Below are positions 13,801 to 23,200 of a DNA stretch of 43,701 nt, piece by piece; the first letter of the stretch is position 1, and every line of letters starts with the position of its first letter. A program made the position numbers and the translations under genes. Origin of the DNA: a virus. The notes under the pieces are model-generated. The model had not been told where the DNA came from and did no database searches. It saw only the letters and a program-made list of their open reading frames with translations. Location of the stretch: IMG/VR virus record IMGVR_UViG_3300022200_003840, positions 1 to 43,701 of that record. One strand, written 5' to 3'.

Positions 13801-16611
13801 TTACCCCAGTTTTTTCTTAATCCCCTCAATTTCAAGCTGCTGTGCCTTCATTGCTTCAATTAAGAATGCGACCAACTTATCATAATACACTGTTAAGTAC
13901 TGTTCGTCAATAGGCGCAGGAGCAACTGCTTCAGGAAGAATTCTTTCGATTTCCTGTGCGTTCACACCAATCTGGCGTTTCTCAGTATCGTATCCAAGTG
14001 ATGCTGCAGTTTCGTTGCCATAGAAGTAATACCCACCAATGCTCATCAACTTCTCAATTGGATTGTCGATGTTGCTAACAAAGTTCTTGAGTCGTTCGTC
14101 AGAATAGTATGCAGTGATGTTATTCGTTGCACGAATTTCGCCAGCAGTACCAGAAGCTGCGGTATTTACGCCAAGCGAGTTGACCTGTGCGTTAGAACCT
14201 GTCGTGAAACCACCAGCTGCACCCTTCTGACCCTTGGCACCTGCTGGACCTGTTGGACCAGTGGAACCTGTTGCACCCTTAGCACCTGCAGGACCAGTTG
14301 GACCAGTGGAACCTGTTGCACCCTTAGCACCTGCTGGACCAGTTGGACCAGTTGGACCAGTGGAACCTGTTGCACCCTTTTGACCCTTAGCACCCGCAGG
14401 ACCTGTCGGACCAGCGCCGCCAGTTGGACCAGTTGGACCAGTGGAACCTGTTGCACCCTTAGCACCTGCTGGACCAGTGGAACCTGTTGCACCCTTAGCA
14501 CCTGCTGGACCAGTAGCGCCAGTTGCACCCTTCTGACCCTTAGCACCTGCAGGACCAGTTGGACCAGTGGAACCTGTTGTACCCTTAGCACCTGCAGGAC
14601 CAGTTGCGCCAGTTGCACCCTTCTGACCCTTAGCACCTGCAGGACCAGTAGCACCTGTTGGACCAGTGGCTCCCACTTCGCCCTTTTGACCCTTAGCACC
14701 TGTTGGACCAGTGGCTCCCACTTCGCCCTTTTGACCCTTAGCACCTGCAGGACCAGTTGGACCAGTCGGTCCAGTGGCTCCCACTTCGCCCTTTTGACCC
14801 TTAGCACCTGCTGGACCAGTTGGACCAGTCGGTCCAGTAGCACCTGTCGTACCCTTTTGACCTTTAGCACCAGTGTCACCCTTGGCTCCCACTTCGCCTT
14901 TCTGCCCCTTAGCACCAGTGTCACCCTTGGCTCCCACTTCGCCTTTCTGCCCCTTAGCACCAGTTGGTCCAACAAGAGCAGCATCAGCAATTGTTGCCTT
15001 AACTGTTGCCCCAACAGAAGCATCATATACAATGATTGTATCTGTGGAAAGAATAGATGTGCATGCAGTCAAATCATTTGCATCTAGATTAATTGTTCTA
15101 GATGATGCAAGAGATCCGCCACCACTCAGACCAGTACCAGCAGTAATAGTAGTAGCATCATCAGCTTTAGCATCCAACGCCGTTTGTAAGCCATCTACAT
15201 TTGAAATAATATGGTTGTGGCTGTCATCAGCAACAGTAGTTGTGATAGAAACGGCATTAGCACTAAATGACCCAGACCCTGTTACATCTCCAGTCAAAGT
15301 GATTGAAGCTGAAGCACCAAGACGCTGACCAAGGTTTGTAGTCAGAGTTGTTGCGAAGTTTGGATTGTCGCCAAGAGCGGCAGCAAGTTCATTCAGAGTG
15401 TCTAGAGTTGCTGGAGCTGAATCAACAAGATTTGAGACTGCTGCGTCTGTATAAGCACGAACAGCAGTATTTGTTGATGCGATCGCAGACCAAAGCGCAG
15501 TATCTTCAGATTGAAGATTTGAGATGTCTGCGTCATTGGATGATATCAATGAACGAATCGCAGTATTTGTGGCGATCAGTCCAGACCAAACATCTCCAAT
15601 TTCGTTTGCATTGGCAGTTGTTAGTGCTCTAATCGCTGTATTGGTTGATGTGATTGCGCTCCACAAGTTGCCATCTACGGTCTGCAAATTACTGATGTCA
15701 CTGTCATTAGAACTAATCAATGCACGAATTGCAGTATTTGTGGAAGTTAAATTGGTGTTAACAAGATCAATCCTGCCAGCTTGTGCGGCAATGTATGCGT
15801 TTGTATTAGCCAGAGAAGATCTTTCAGTTGCACTTACTGAAGCAATATAAGCATTTGTGTTAGCGAGGTTTGATGCTCTAGAAGCATCTACATCTGCAAT
15901 ATAAGCATTTGTGTTCGCAAGAGCTGATCTTTCTGTAGCAGAAACACTACCAATATATGCATTGGTGTTAGCCAAAGCACTATTGAAAGTAGATGAGTTC
16001 AGCTTTGTTGCGATATATGCATTGGTATTGGCAAGGTGTGAGAGTTCAGTGACAGCATTAGTGCTAACATCAGACTCAACAGAAGCAATTCTTGCGTTTG
16101 TGTTAGCTAAAGCAGAGCGTTCGGTTGCACTTACTGATGCAATGTATGCGTTTGTGTTAGCCAATGCAGATTGAAACACAGAGTTTGATGCCTTCGTGTC
16201 AAGAAGATCGTCGATTTCACCCTCTGTATAATAACGGCTGTCATGATTATGACTATCATCTGCAACAGCAACGGTTAGCGTCATCGCATCGCCACTGAAT
16301 GAAGCGGAGCCAGTAGCATCACCAGCAAGAGTAATGCTGGCAACAGAAGAAAGTTTAGTTGCAAGCAAAGAAGTTGCATTAGCAACTTGTAAGCGATCAT
16401 TGATCAGCAGTGTTGCGTTGGCAACTTGAATACGGTCATCAACATATGTGATTGTTGCGAAATTAGAAACAGCATTAGCAACTTGCAGATATTGTGTATT
16501 ACCGCTCACATAGAGTGAATCGATCTTATCACCTGGACGGAATTCACCAAGTGCCGTAACATCACTGCCTGTATAGATCGCCTTGACTGGGATGACTACT
16601 GTATTTGCCAT
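13801..16611 (-). CDS. Long tail fibre with 84-triplet collagen tract and S74 chaperone
   Basis: The 936-aa fibre has an N-terminal part with repeated VANA units, then seven LANTNA-type repeats (149-274) and further helical or beta segments. An uninterrupted Gly-X-Y tract follows (residues 548-799, 84 triplets, about 27 Lys all at Y, all Pro at X). The C-terminus is a peptidase-S74 intramolecular chaperone. SDERLK (Ser837) marks the expected self-cleavage point, which would release the last 100 residues after trimer folding; [21 protein letters not shown] and a coiled end are typical. It is followed at once by PKHD and PLOD-like genes that probably modify the collagen. A ribosome site (AAGGA) precedes ATG 16611. 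Likely a receptor-reaching fibre. Confidence 0.88.
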   Translation of the reverse strand: MANTVVIPVKAIYTGSDVTALGEFRPGDKIDSLYVSGNTQYLQVANAVSNFATITYVDDRIQVANATLLINDRLQVANATSLLATKLSSVASITLAGDATGSASFSGDAMTLTVAVADDSHNHDSRYYTEGEIDDLLDTKASNSVFQSALANTNAYIASVSATERSALANTNARIASVESDVSTNAVTELSHLANTNAYIATKLNSSTFNSALANTNAYIGSVSATERSALANTNAYIADVDASRASNLANTNAYIASVSATERSSLANTNAYIAAQAGRIDLVNTNLTSTNTAIRALISSNDSDISNLQTVDGNLWSAITSTNTAIRALTTANANEIGDVWSGLIATNTAIRSLISSNDADISNLQSEDTALWSAIASTNTAVRAYTDAAVSNLVDSAPATLDTLNELAAALGDNPNFATTLTTNLGQRLGASASITLTGDVTGSGSFSANAVSITTTVADDSHNHIISNVDGLQTALDAKADDATTITAGTGLSGGGSLASSRTINLDANDLTACTSILSTDTIIVYDASVGATVKATIADAALVGPTGAKGQKGEVGAKGDTGAKGQKGEVGAKGDTGAKGQKGTTGATGPTGPTGPAGAKGQKGEVGATGPTGPTGPAGAKGQKGEVGATGPTGAKGQKGEVGATGPTGATGPAGAKGQKGATGATGPAGAKGTTGSTGPTGPAGAKGQKGATGATGPAGAKGATGSTGPAGAKGATGSTGPTGPTGGAGPTGPAGAKGQKGATGSTGPTGPTGPAGAKGATGSTGPTGPAGAKGATGSTGPTGPAGAKGQKGAAGGFTTGSNAQVNSLGVNTAASGTAGEIRATNNITAYYSDERLKNFVSNIDNPIEKLMSIGGYYFYGNETAASLGYDTEKRQIGVNAQEIERILPEAVAPAPIDEQYLTVYYDKLVAFLIEAMKAQQLEIEGIKKKLG
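14215..14970 (-). repeat. Collagen-like Gly-X-Y coding tract, 84 triplets
   Basis: Nine-base periodic DNA encodes 84 Gly-X-Y triplets without a break. The commonest are [18 protein letters not shown] and GEV. Lys occurs only at Y and Pro only at X. The DNA is internally repetitive and can expand or contract by recombination. Confidence 0.95.
15790..16167 (-). repeat. LANTNA-type repeats in fibre shaft
   Basis: Seven copies of a [16 protein letters not shown] unit, several followed by ASVSATERS, occur in about 126 residues. The spacing is 17-25 residues. Related units occur in the fibre gene at 17740-18903, so the module is shared. Confidence 0.85.
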
Positions 16612-16620
16612 TGTTTATCC

Positions 16621-17028
16621 TTACGCTACTGCAATTGTATCTAAGTTGCCGTCTTTATTATAGAATGGGAATGTTCCGCCAGACACAGCGATGCCATCTG
16701 AAGAACCATCGGACTTAAAAAAAGGAAATGTGCCTGCACCAGCTGCAGTTGATCCCCAGCTGACATTACCGTTTCCGTCTGTCTTGAGAACATATCCTGC
16801 TTGACCATCTGAAGTTGGAAGGCTGAATGCATTATTACCGAGAGTCAATCCCCCAGTACCAACAGAAAGAGAGTGAAGATTTGCACCGACTTCAAAGACT
16901 CGGATGCCGTCAGTCGAAAAGAGTTTGCCATCGTTGATATTGAGGGCAAGTTCGCCTGATTGAATATCACCAGTTGTAGGAGCCTTCCCCGCAACTGAGG
17001 AACGCTTGATCTTTACGACCGACGCCAT
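16621..17028 (-). CDS. Small fibre protein with Mtd-N-like N-terminal module
   Basis: The 135-aa protein begins MASVVKIKRSSVAG, with SGELALNINDGKLF, the kind of N-terminal virion-attachment module found in phage fibre proteins and in major tropism determinants. The same module begins the products of 17740-18903 and 19222-19620. The rest is Gly/Ser-rich with two similar FPF segments (TFPFFKSDGSSDGIAV and TFPFYNKDGNLDTIAV). An AAGGG site lies upstream of ATG 17028. It probably caps or links fibres; no enzymatic features. Confidence 0.7.
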   Translation of the reverse strand: MASVVKIKRSSVAGKAPTTGDIQSGELALNINDGKLFSTDGIRVFEVGANLHSLSVGTGGLTLGNNAFSLPTSDGQAGYVLKTDGNGNVSWGSTAAGAGTFPFFKSDGSSDGIAVSGGTFPFYNKDGNLDTIAVA

Positions 17029-17072
17029 ATCTATGACCCTTGTTGTTCAGTGCTTATGTAAGCATTCGTAAA

Positions 17073-17106
17073 ACAAAAAGGGGAGTGCCGAAGCAACTCC
17101 CCTTTC
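17073..17106 (-). terminator. Strong intrinsic terminator with UUCG loop
   Basis: On the minus strand a GC-rich stem (AAAGGGGAGT with ACTCCCCTTT) encloses a C(UUCG)G tetraloop and is followed by TTTTTGTTTT. The T-run exists only for minus-strand transcription. It lies after a late promoter and before the start at 17028, so it may attenuate that promoter or stop read-through from the homing gene region. Confidence 0.8.
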
Positions 17107-17121
17107 GCTACTTCTTTGTCT

Positions 17122-17129
17122 TATTTATA
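17122..17129 (-). promoter_or_regulatory. T4-type late promoter (leftward)
   Basis: An exact TATAAATA on the minus strand lies about 94 bp before the small fibre gene. The UUCG hairpin lies between promoter and gene. Confidence 0.6.
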
Positions 17130-17143
17130 CAAAATACGAACTT

Positions 17144-17151
17144 TATAAATA
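17144..17151 (+). promoter_or_regulatory. T4-type late promoter (rightward)
   Basis: An exact TATAAATA on the plus strand lies about 59 bp before the homing-endonuclease-like gene. It is back-to-back with a leftward copy 15 bp away. Confidence 0.65.
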
Positions 17152-17209
17152 ATTGTGTATCGCAGGATTGCCGTCCTCATACACTCTAACGCTAAACAGG
17201 AGCATCAGC

Positions 17210-17743
17210 ATGATTATTTATACATACAATTTTGCGAAATCAATGTCAAGAATTTTGCAAATAGACATGATCAAAACAAAATATCTTTCTGATCAATACT
17301 TACAAGAACAAATTTCTCATATAAAATCTAAAACAGAGATCGAAAAATTACCTGCATGGAATAAGGGAATCAAAGGTCTAAGACATTCACCAAAAACAGA
17401 ATTTAAGCCAGGGAATGTTCCATGGAACAAAGGAGTTAGTGGGTGTTATACTGCGGATCAAATAAAAGTTTTATCCGAATCACATAAAGGATTGCCTTCT
17501 CCGAGAAAAGGAAAGAAGCACACAAAAGAAGCGAGAAGAAAAATGTCCGAATCTTCTAAGGGTCAGCCAGCATGGAACAAAGGAATTCCGCTGACCGAAG
17601 AGTGTAAAAAGAAGAAATCTGATGCAATAAAAGGTAGAGTTTGGGTAAATAATGGAAAGAAGAATAGACAAGTCTATCCTGATAACATACCAGAAGGTTA
17701 TTCTAGAGGGAGATTTAAATCTCCCTCTAGAAACAATTCCTAG
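17210..17743 (+). CDS. NUMOD3-repeat homing-endonuclease-like protein without nuclease domain
   Basis: The 177-aa basic protein is built around NUMOD3-type DNA-binding units: PAWNKG, VPWNKG, then GKKHTKEARRKMSESSKG and PAWNKG. It ends in WVNNGKKNRQVYPDNIPEGYSRGR, a typical C-terminus of phage GIY-YIG homing endonucleases. The N-terminal ~45 residues do not contain GIY-YIG motifs, so the catalytic domain is missing. It may be a degenerate homing gene or a stand-alone binder. It has its own late promoter and an AGGAG site before ATG 17210. It lies on the strand opposite to all neighbours within the fibre cluster, as expected for an intergenic mobile insertion. Confidence 0.75.
   Translation: MIIYTYNFAKSMSRILQIDMIKTKYLSDQYLQEQISHIKSKTEIEKLPAWNKGIKGLRHSPKTEFKPGNVPWNKGVSGCYTADQIKVLSESHKGLPSPRKGKKHTKEARRKMSESSKGQPAWNKGIPLTEECKKKKSDAIKGRVWVNNGKKNRQVYPDNIPEGYSRGRFKSPSRNNS
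17701..17732. terminator. Perfect 32-bp palindrome at convergent gene ends
   Basis: A perfect inverted repeat (AGAGGGAGATTTAAATCTCCCTCT core) lies in the last codons of the homing-like gene. That gene and the fibre gene from the right converge and overlap by 4 bp just after it. It can form a long hairpin in either transcript. No T-run follows on either strand, so it may act by blocking polymerase or exonuclease. Confidence 0.6.
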
Positions 17744-18903
17744 TACTGCCCTCCATCGATGACGGCATCAACTTGTGCCAGTGCATAACCAGTGCCACCT
17801 GTGTTTACAGTAGTGGTTGGTTCATCCTGAAGACCCTTATAGAATTTGAAGACACTAGAGTCTGATGAGTCACGGAAGTAACCAGCATACTTGGTAGTTG
17901 CAGATTCAACATACTTAGCGTACACACCATGGTCAACAGTATCTGCTGCGTTGTTCGCAGAGAGTTTGAGCATGGTATCATCAACATTTACAGTCGATGA
18001 AGAGATATAAGTTACGCCACCTTCAACGGTCAGATTACCATCGATGGTCATGTTACCAGCAACAGCAGTGTTACCAGAAACAGTCAGGTTGTTTCCAACA
18101 GTTACATTGTCTGGCAGACCGATGGTTACTGTAGCACTCTCAGAACCAGAACCAGATACAGTGATTTCGTTTGTTGTACCAGAAATGCCAGCAACATAGT
18201 TACCAGAAGTGTCGGTGCCAAGAACAACATCGTTGTTGTAAGTGGTTGAGATTGATACGCTGTTTCCTGAGAAGGAAGCAGTACCAGTAACATCACCTGT
18301 AAGAGTAACACTAGCGGTTGCACCAAGTTTCTGTGAAATATTTGTTTCTGCTGCAGCAATACGAGCATTAGTGTTTGCAAGGTTACTGTTTACAGTGCTG
18401 ATAGTTGCATAGGTTGCAGCAGCATTAGCAACTTGAAGTCTATCCGAAACCAGTGCACGAATTGCAGTATTTGTTCCTGTAAGATTGCTATTAACAAGAT
18501 CAATTCTGCTATTTGTATTAGCAAGTGCTGCTCGTTCAATTGCGATTGTTTGATAGGTTGCAGCAGCATTAGCAACTTGCAAACGATCAGCAATGTCGCC
18601 ACCGAGAGTAGAGGTGACGGAAATTGAACCATTGCCGTCAAGAGCAACAGAAACGCCAGTACCACCACGAACCAGAACGGTATTGGTCGAAAGTACGCTG
18701 TCGCCATTCAGCTTGAGGTATGCGCCTTCGCCAGCAGTCTGTGTGGTAAGACGGAAATCTTCACCACCAATTGCAGTTACACCAGAACTGTTACCTACAT
18801 ACAGCTTTCTGTCAAATAGGTTGACCGCAATTTCGCCAACTTCAAGACTTCCAGGAACAGCACTAGCGGTAGAACTGCGCTTTAGTTTAATGATAGATGC
18901 CAT
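17740..18903 (-). CDS. Tail-fibre protein with Mtd-N-like module and shared repeats
   Basis: The 387-aa protein begins MASIIKLKRSSTASAVPG with VGEIAVNLFDRKLYVGN, the attachment-like module also seen in two neighbours. RLQVANA and LANTN(A/S)RI units shared with the 936-aa fibre follow, then a beta-rich segment with repeated SGNT/AGNMTIDGNLTVEGGV units, as in many phage fibres. The C-terminus (CTT..YALAQVDAVIDGGQY-like) has no S74 chaperone. A late promoter lies upstream at 18970-18977. Probably a fibre or fibre-linker subunit. Confidence 0.75.
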   Translation of the reverse strand: MASIIKLKRSSTASAVPGSLEVGEIAVNLFDRKLYVGNSSGVTAIGGEDFRLTTQTAGEGAYLKLNGDSVLSTNTVLVRGGTGVSVALDGNGSISVTSTLGGDIADRLQVANAAATYQTIAIERAALANTNSRIDLVNSNLTGTNTAIRALVSDRLQVANAAATYATISTVNSNLANTNARIAAAETNISQKLGATASVTLTGDVTGTASFSGNSVSISTTYNNDVVLGTDTSGNYVAGISGTTNEITVSGSGSESATVTIGLPDNVTVGNNLTVSGNTAVAGNMTIDGNLTVEGGVTYISSSTVNVDDTMLKLSANNAADTVDHGVYAKYVESATTKYAGYFRDSSDSSVFKFYKGLQDEPTTTVNTGGTGYALAQVDAVIDGGQY

Positions 18904-18922
18904 TTCGGACGCTCCTTAATTA

Positions 18923-19219
18923 TTATCTTGGAATCCCACCTTTTCTCGTGGGCTTTTCTTTGTTTTCTTTATTTATAATAACTTGAACTGGCACATACTT
19001 CTTATAGTATTCTAGATCGGCATGTTGCCTGCGAATTATTGCTTCCATTTCCATAATTTGTTGCACAACACTTCTTGGCACAGGAATTTTATCTCTTGCG
19101 CTCAATTCGTTTTCAAGTTCTGCAATTTGTCCACGCAAAGCAACGATCGTTTTGTTTAGTTCGACCAGTTGCCTTTCTACTCCTACAGTTGTAATTTCAT
19201 GATCTAGATAGTCACTCAT
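18923..19219 (-). CDS. Small coiled-coil protein of the fibre cluster
   Basis: The 98-aa soluble protein has heptad-like residues 15-45 (VERQLVELNKTIVALRGQIAELENELSA) and a helical 50-75. Its C-terminus is basic (KENKEKPTRKGG). No family recognised. It lies between fibre genes with 2 bp to the gene before it, and its last codons contain a late promoter for the next gene. It may be a fibre-assembly or connector protein. Confidence 0.6.
   Translation of the reverse strand: MSDYLDHEITTVGVERQLVELNKTIVALRGQIAELENELSARDKIPVPRSVVQQIMEMEAIIRRQHADLEYYKKYVPVQVIINKENKEKPTRKGGIPR
18970..18977 (-). promoter_or_regulatory. T4-type late promoter
   Basis: An exact TATAAATA on the minus strand lies inside the end of the coiled-coil gene, about 67 bp before the fibre gene at 18903. 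Confidence 0.6.
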
Positions 19220-19221
19220 GC

Positions 19222-19620
19222 CTAAAATGTTCCACCATTCAAACTGTCAAAATATGGCATTCCATTTGCTGCCACTTGCATCACTTGCCCATATGTTCCT
19301 GACACACCTTCAACAGCACCACCTGTTTTTGTTCGCAGCAGACTGCCAGCAGAAACTGAAGAAATCGTAAGTGTGTTTGCAATTGTAAAGTTTGTATAAG
19401 ATCTGCTTCCACTGAACACAACGCTTTCAAGATTGGCAACCTTATCAACAAGCAGTTTGCCACCAATGTATTCAACGGACACTGCTGATGCAGAAGTATC
19501 TGTTTGACCAATAAATAATTTATTGGAAGAATAAGAATACGCAAGCTCGCCATTCGCAAGAGATGGTGGCGTAGCAGTACTTTGCGATGTTTTGATCGCA
19601 ATTACAACATTATTTGCCAC
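19222..19620 (-). CDS. Small fibre protein with Mtd-N-like module
   Basis: The 132-aa protein begins MANNVVIAIKTSQSTATPPS with NGELAYSYSSNKLFIGQ, the clearest copy in this region of the phage fibre N-terminal module. The remainder (residues 45-132) is beta-rich and ends YGQVMQVAANGMPYFDSLNGG, a frequent end of such proteins. It overlaps the gene before it by one base (TAATG-type joint). A structural role on the virion is likely; the exact place is unknown. Confidence 0.7.
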   Translation of the reverse strand: MANNVVIAIKTSQSTATPPSLANGELAYSYSSNKLFIGQTDTSASAVSVEYIGGKLLVDKVANLESVVFSGSRSYTNFTIANTLTISSVSAGSLLRTKTGGAVEGVSGTYGQVMQVAANGMPYFDSLNGGTF

Positions 19621-19844
19621 TAGAACTCTCCGCCTTTCATGGTCACAGTAGTACCATCATACTCAAAAACTTTTTCGTTCTTGTATGTTCCAGAGGTTGA
19701 ATCGTACACAAGAGTTGCACCAGATTCACCAGCATCTGCAGTGTTGTTATCAATATCTGCCAGTGTGCCAAGAGAAGTTGCAGCTGCACTACTCTTGATT
19801 GTTAAGACTGGTGTTGCTTGGCTGAATTTTACTTTCAGAGCCAT
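19620..19844 (-). CDS. Small structural protein, hypothetical
   Basis: The 74-aa product (MALKVKFSQATPVLTIKSSAAATSLG, ending VFEYDGTTVTMKGGEF) is beta-rich and has no Cys, membrane segment or catalytic motif. Its end resembles the 'VLTWDSGSGTYVA-like' small proteins found between fibre genes of T4-like phages, but I do not recognise a named family. Tight packing between fibre genes on both sides supports a real gene of virion function. Confidence 0.55.
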   Translation of the reverse strand: MALKVKFSQATPVLTIKSSAAATSLGTLADIDNNTADAGESGATLVYDSTSGTYKNEKVFEYDGTTVTMKGGEF

Positions 19845-19855
19845 TATCGTTTCCC

Positions 19856-20194
19856 CTATGCCTTAGTGACTTCTGGGCTGATAGTAACAACTCCTTCAAC
19901 GAGTCTGCTGCGAGTATTTGCAGCAGAAGTCAATTCAACATCATAAACATAACGACCAGCATCCATATTTGAAGTAATATTTCTGCCTAGTGAGATTGTC
20001 AACTGTCCAGCTGTTCTTGGGGAGCCAAATGTGCAAGTAAAAACAGTTGCTGTGGCTGATGTGTAGTGCTTGCGGATATGACCGTTTGCAGTATAACCAG
20101 TCAGGTCTGTAACAGTGCCGTCATCTGCTGTGACCGTCAATGTAGTAGAAAAGTCTGTTCCTTGATCAATAATTATGTTTGCCTTTGCAGCCAT
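19856..20194 (-). CDS. Ig-like small virion protein, hypothetical
   Basis: The 112-aa protein begins MAAKANIIIDQGTDFSTTLTV, with DLTGYTANGHIRKHYTS and ends AGRYVYDVELTSAANTRSRLVEGVVTISPEV. The alternating pattern suggests a single beta-sandwich domain like the N-terminal domain of baseplate upper proteins (BppU-like) or related small phage proteins. It lies directly after the first collagen fibre gene in transcription order. A fibre-attachment role is an inference. Confidence 0.6.
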   Translation of the reverse strand: MAAKANIIIDQGTDFSTTLTVTADDGTVTDLTGYTANGHIRKHYTSATATVFTCTFGSPRTAGQLTISLGRNITSNMDAGRYVYDVELTSAANTRSRLVEGVVTISPEVTKA

Positions 20195-20211
20195 TTGGTG
20201 TTCCCCCTCAC

Positions 20212-23200
20212 CTATTTATTAAGTGCGTCAACCTTGTCGGCAAGTTCCTTAATGGCTTCAATCAATACTGGAACAAGTTTCTCATAATACACGGTCAAAT
20301 ACTCTGGATCGATTGGTGCTTCAGTAACAAGTTCTGGCAAAACACGCTCAACTTCTTGAGCATTTACACCAACCTGACGCTTCTCTGTGTCATACCCCAG
20401 TTTCGCAGCAACATCGTTTCCATAGAAATAGTACCCATTCAAAGACCTAACAATAGAGAGTGCATTGCTGATGTTACTTTCAAAGTTCTTGAGTCGTTCA
20501 TCAGAATAGTATGCAGTAATATTGTTTGTGGCTCTGATCTCACCAGCAGTACCAGAAGCAGCAGTATTCACACCAAGTGAGTTGACTTGAGCATCGGAAC
20601 CAGTTGTGAAACCGCCAGCCTCACCTTTCTGACCCTTGGCACCTGCTGGACCTGTTGGACCTGTTGGACCAGTTGGACCTGTCGGACCTGCGGCTCCTGT
20701 AGCACCCTTTTGACCCTTAGCACCTGCAGGACCAGTTGGACCTGTCGGACCTGTCGGACCAGTGGAACCTGTTGTACCCTTCTGCCCCTTAGCACCTGCT
20801 GGACCAGTTGGACCTGTTGGACCAGTGGCTCCCACTTCGCCCTTCTGTCCTTTCGAACCAGCTGGTCCAGTTGGACCTGTTGCACCTGTAGCACCCTTTT
20901 GACCCTTAGCACCAGCCTCACCTTTCTGACCCTTGGCACCTGCTGGACCTGTTGGACCAGTTGGTCCTGTGACACCAACTTCGCCTTTTTGACCCTTCGA
21001 ACCAACTTCGCCTTTCTGCCCCTTGGCACCTGTTGGACCAACAAGAGCAGAATTGGTGATGTTAACTTTCTTCAGCTTCGTATCAGTTGCATCGTAGATC
21101 AACAAAAAGTCATTTGTTGCATCAACAGAAGTGATCGTGGTGCGGTCAGAGATGGAGTGTGCATTTGCAGTCAGAACATTATCAAAGGTGGTTGCATTTT
21201 GATCAGATGTAACCGTTGCTTGCCAACGATCAGTTGTTTCGTTCCAAATCAAAGCAACATTTGCAGAAGTGCCACGATTAACATTGAATCCTGCATTTTG
21301 CGTTGGTGCACCACTATGATTGCTGTTCAGAGCAATGATATTATCAGCAAGATTAATGGTTTCTGTATTGACAGTTGTGGTTGTACCAGATACTGTCAGA
21401 TTACCACTAATGGTCACATTGTTAGTAACTGCCAACTCATTAATTGTTGCTTTCTTAGAAATCGTAGTGTTGCCGCTGATCGTGGCATTTTTTGTTACGC
21501 CAAGACTTTGAGTAACACTGATGTTGTTTGCATACAGATAATGCCAGCGATTGCTAGTGCCACCAAGAGTATGTCTGCCACCAGTTCTTGGAGTTACAGA
21601 AGAATCAAGAACAGCATTCAGAACCAAACTATCAGAAGAATCGCTACCAAGAGTTGTGTTACCACTAACTTCAATGTTGTTAAATGTACCATTTGCGATG
21701 GCAATTACAACATTGGCTGGAATAGAAAGACCACCAGTAACATTCAAAATGCCAGTGATGCTAGTATTGCCACCAATCGTCAGATTCTTACCAATCTTAA
21801 CAGACCTTGCCGCTTCGACATCGTACCCAGCTGAAACAGTTGATGTTTTAACACCAACCTTAGAGAATACCGCAGTGCCAGAAGTGTATTGATTGGCAAA
21901 CGAACCCTTAACCGTAATGGTATCCGTTGAAGCGTTACCAAGATACATATCACCATTAAACGATGCAGTTCCTGTTGTGGACTGATTGGCAAACTTACCC
22001 TTAACAGTGATGACATCGGTTTGTGCATCACCAAGAGTCATATTCCCATTGAATGTTGCAGTTCCGTTTGCAGTCAGAGTTGTTGCATTAAGTGCATTCA
22101 GATAAGATGTGCCATCTACGGTCAATGTTCCATCTGTGTCAATGTTACCATTAGCATGCAGCGCAGCAATTGTGCTCTTACCGCTGGCATTTAATGTTGC
22201 AGTGTCTACTCTAGTTCCGTAAATATTGTTCCATCTAAGAGGAGATGTTCCCAAATCATACGAACCATTTGCGACAAAGTTACTCATCACTCTTGCATTT
22301 ACATTCAGAGTATCAGCAACACTGTTGCCAATAGTCGTGTTACCATTCATGCTTGATGTAGAAGTAACAGTCAGAGTATCAGCAGCATTATCCCCAACAT
22401 TCACATTACCATTGATATTCATGGTTCCGTTGAAGTTGGTTGTACCATTAAACGACGCAACGCCAGTTACAGCGATGTTTGCAAATTTGCCTTTGACAGT
22501 AATAGTATCGGTGTCTGCATCACCAAGAGTCACAGATCCGTTGAGTGTTGTTGCACCATCTGCCTGCAGCGTTCCGTAAAATCTGGCATTACCGTCGGAA
22601 TCAATATAACCAACAACTGTATTGGCACTATCAACAAGAACAAAGCGTGAATCACCTGCGTTATCTTCAAGTTCTACATGAAGATCAACGGAAGTGGCAG
22701 TATTTGCAGCATACAACTCTACTCTCTTGCCGTTACCATTTGCAAGAATAAACTTCGGAGAATCACCTGTAGTGCTAAATGTGGCATTTGATCCAGAAAG
22801 AACAAGGTGAGCAGAATTTGAAGAAAGATTTGTAATCTGACGAAGTGTCAATGGCTCAAAGTCAAATTTATTTGTGCCAGTCTTTCTTAGATATTGTCCT
22901 GCAGAACCACCTGTAACACGAATACGACTGATGTCACCAACATCAAATACCTGTGAGCCAGAAGTTGAGATGATAACATTACCAGAAATCGTGGTATTGG
23001 CAGATACAGCAAATGAGGTTGCATTAACCACCGTGTTAGATCTTACATATAACCAACCACCTGCATCAGAGGTATTACCAGACTTCAGTGTGGTTGTTCT
23101 CAACTCGTTGGCAGTAAATGTGCCTTTGATATGACCATTACCAACCGAAACCGCATTTCTGTTTGCGTCGCCAGCTCGAGAAACAGTAACAACATTGTTA

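Noticed and set aside
14166-15032. Long Leu/Val/Gln-rich frame on the minus strand
   Set aside because: It is the shifted reading of the repetitive collagen tract; its composition is a product of the GGA-CCA-type repeats, and the collagen frame with S74 domain is clearly the real one.
14380-15328. Thr/Cys/Ser-rich and Pro-rich frames on the plus strand
   Set aside because: Antisense shadows of the collagen repeat with no ribosome site and no plus-strand promoter.
20568-21834. Long frames on both strands over the second collagen tract
   Set aside because: They mirror the same repeat and have low-complexity products; the fibre frame explains the DNA.
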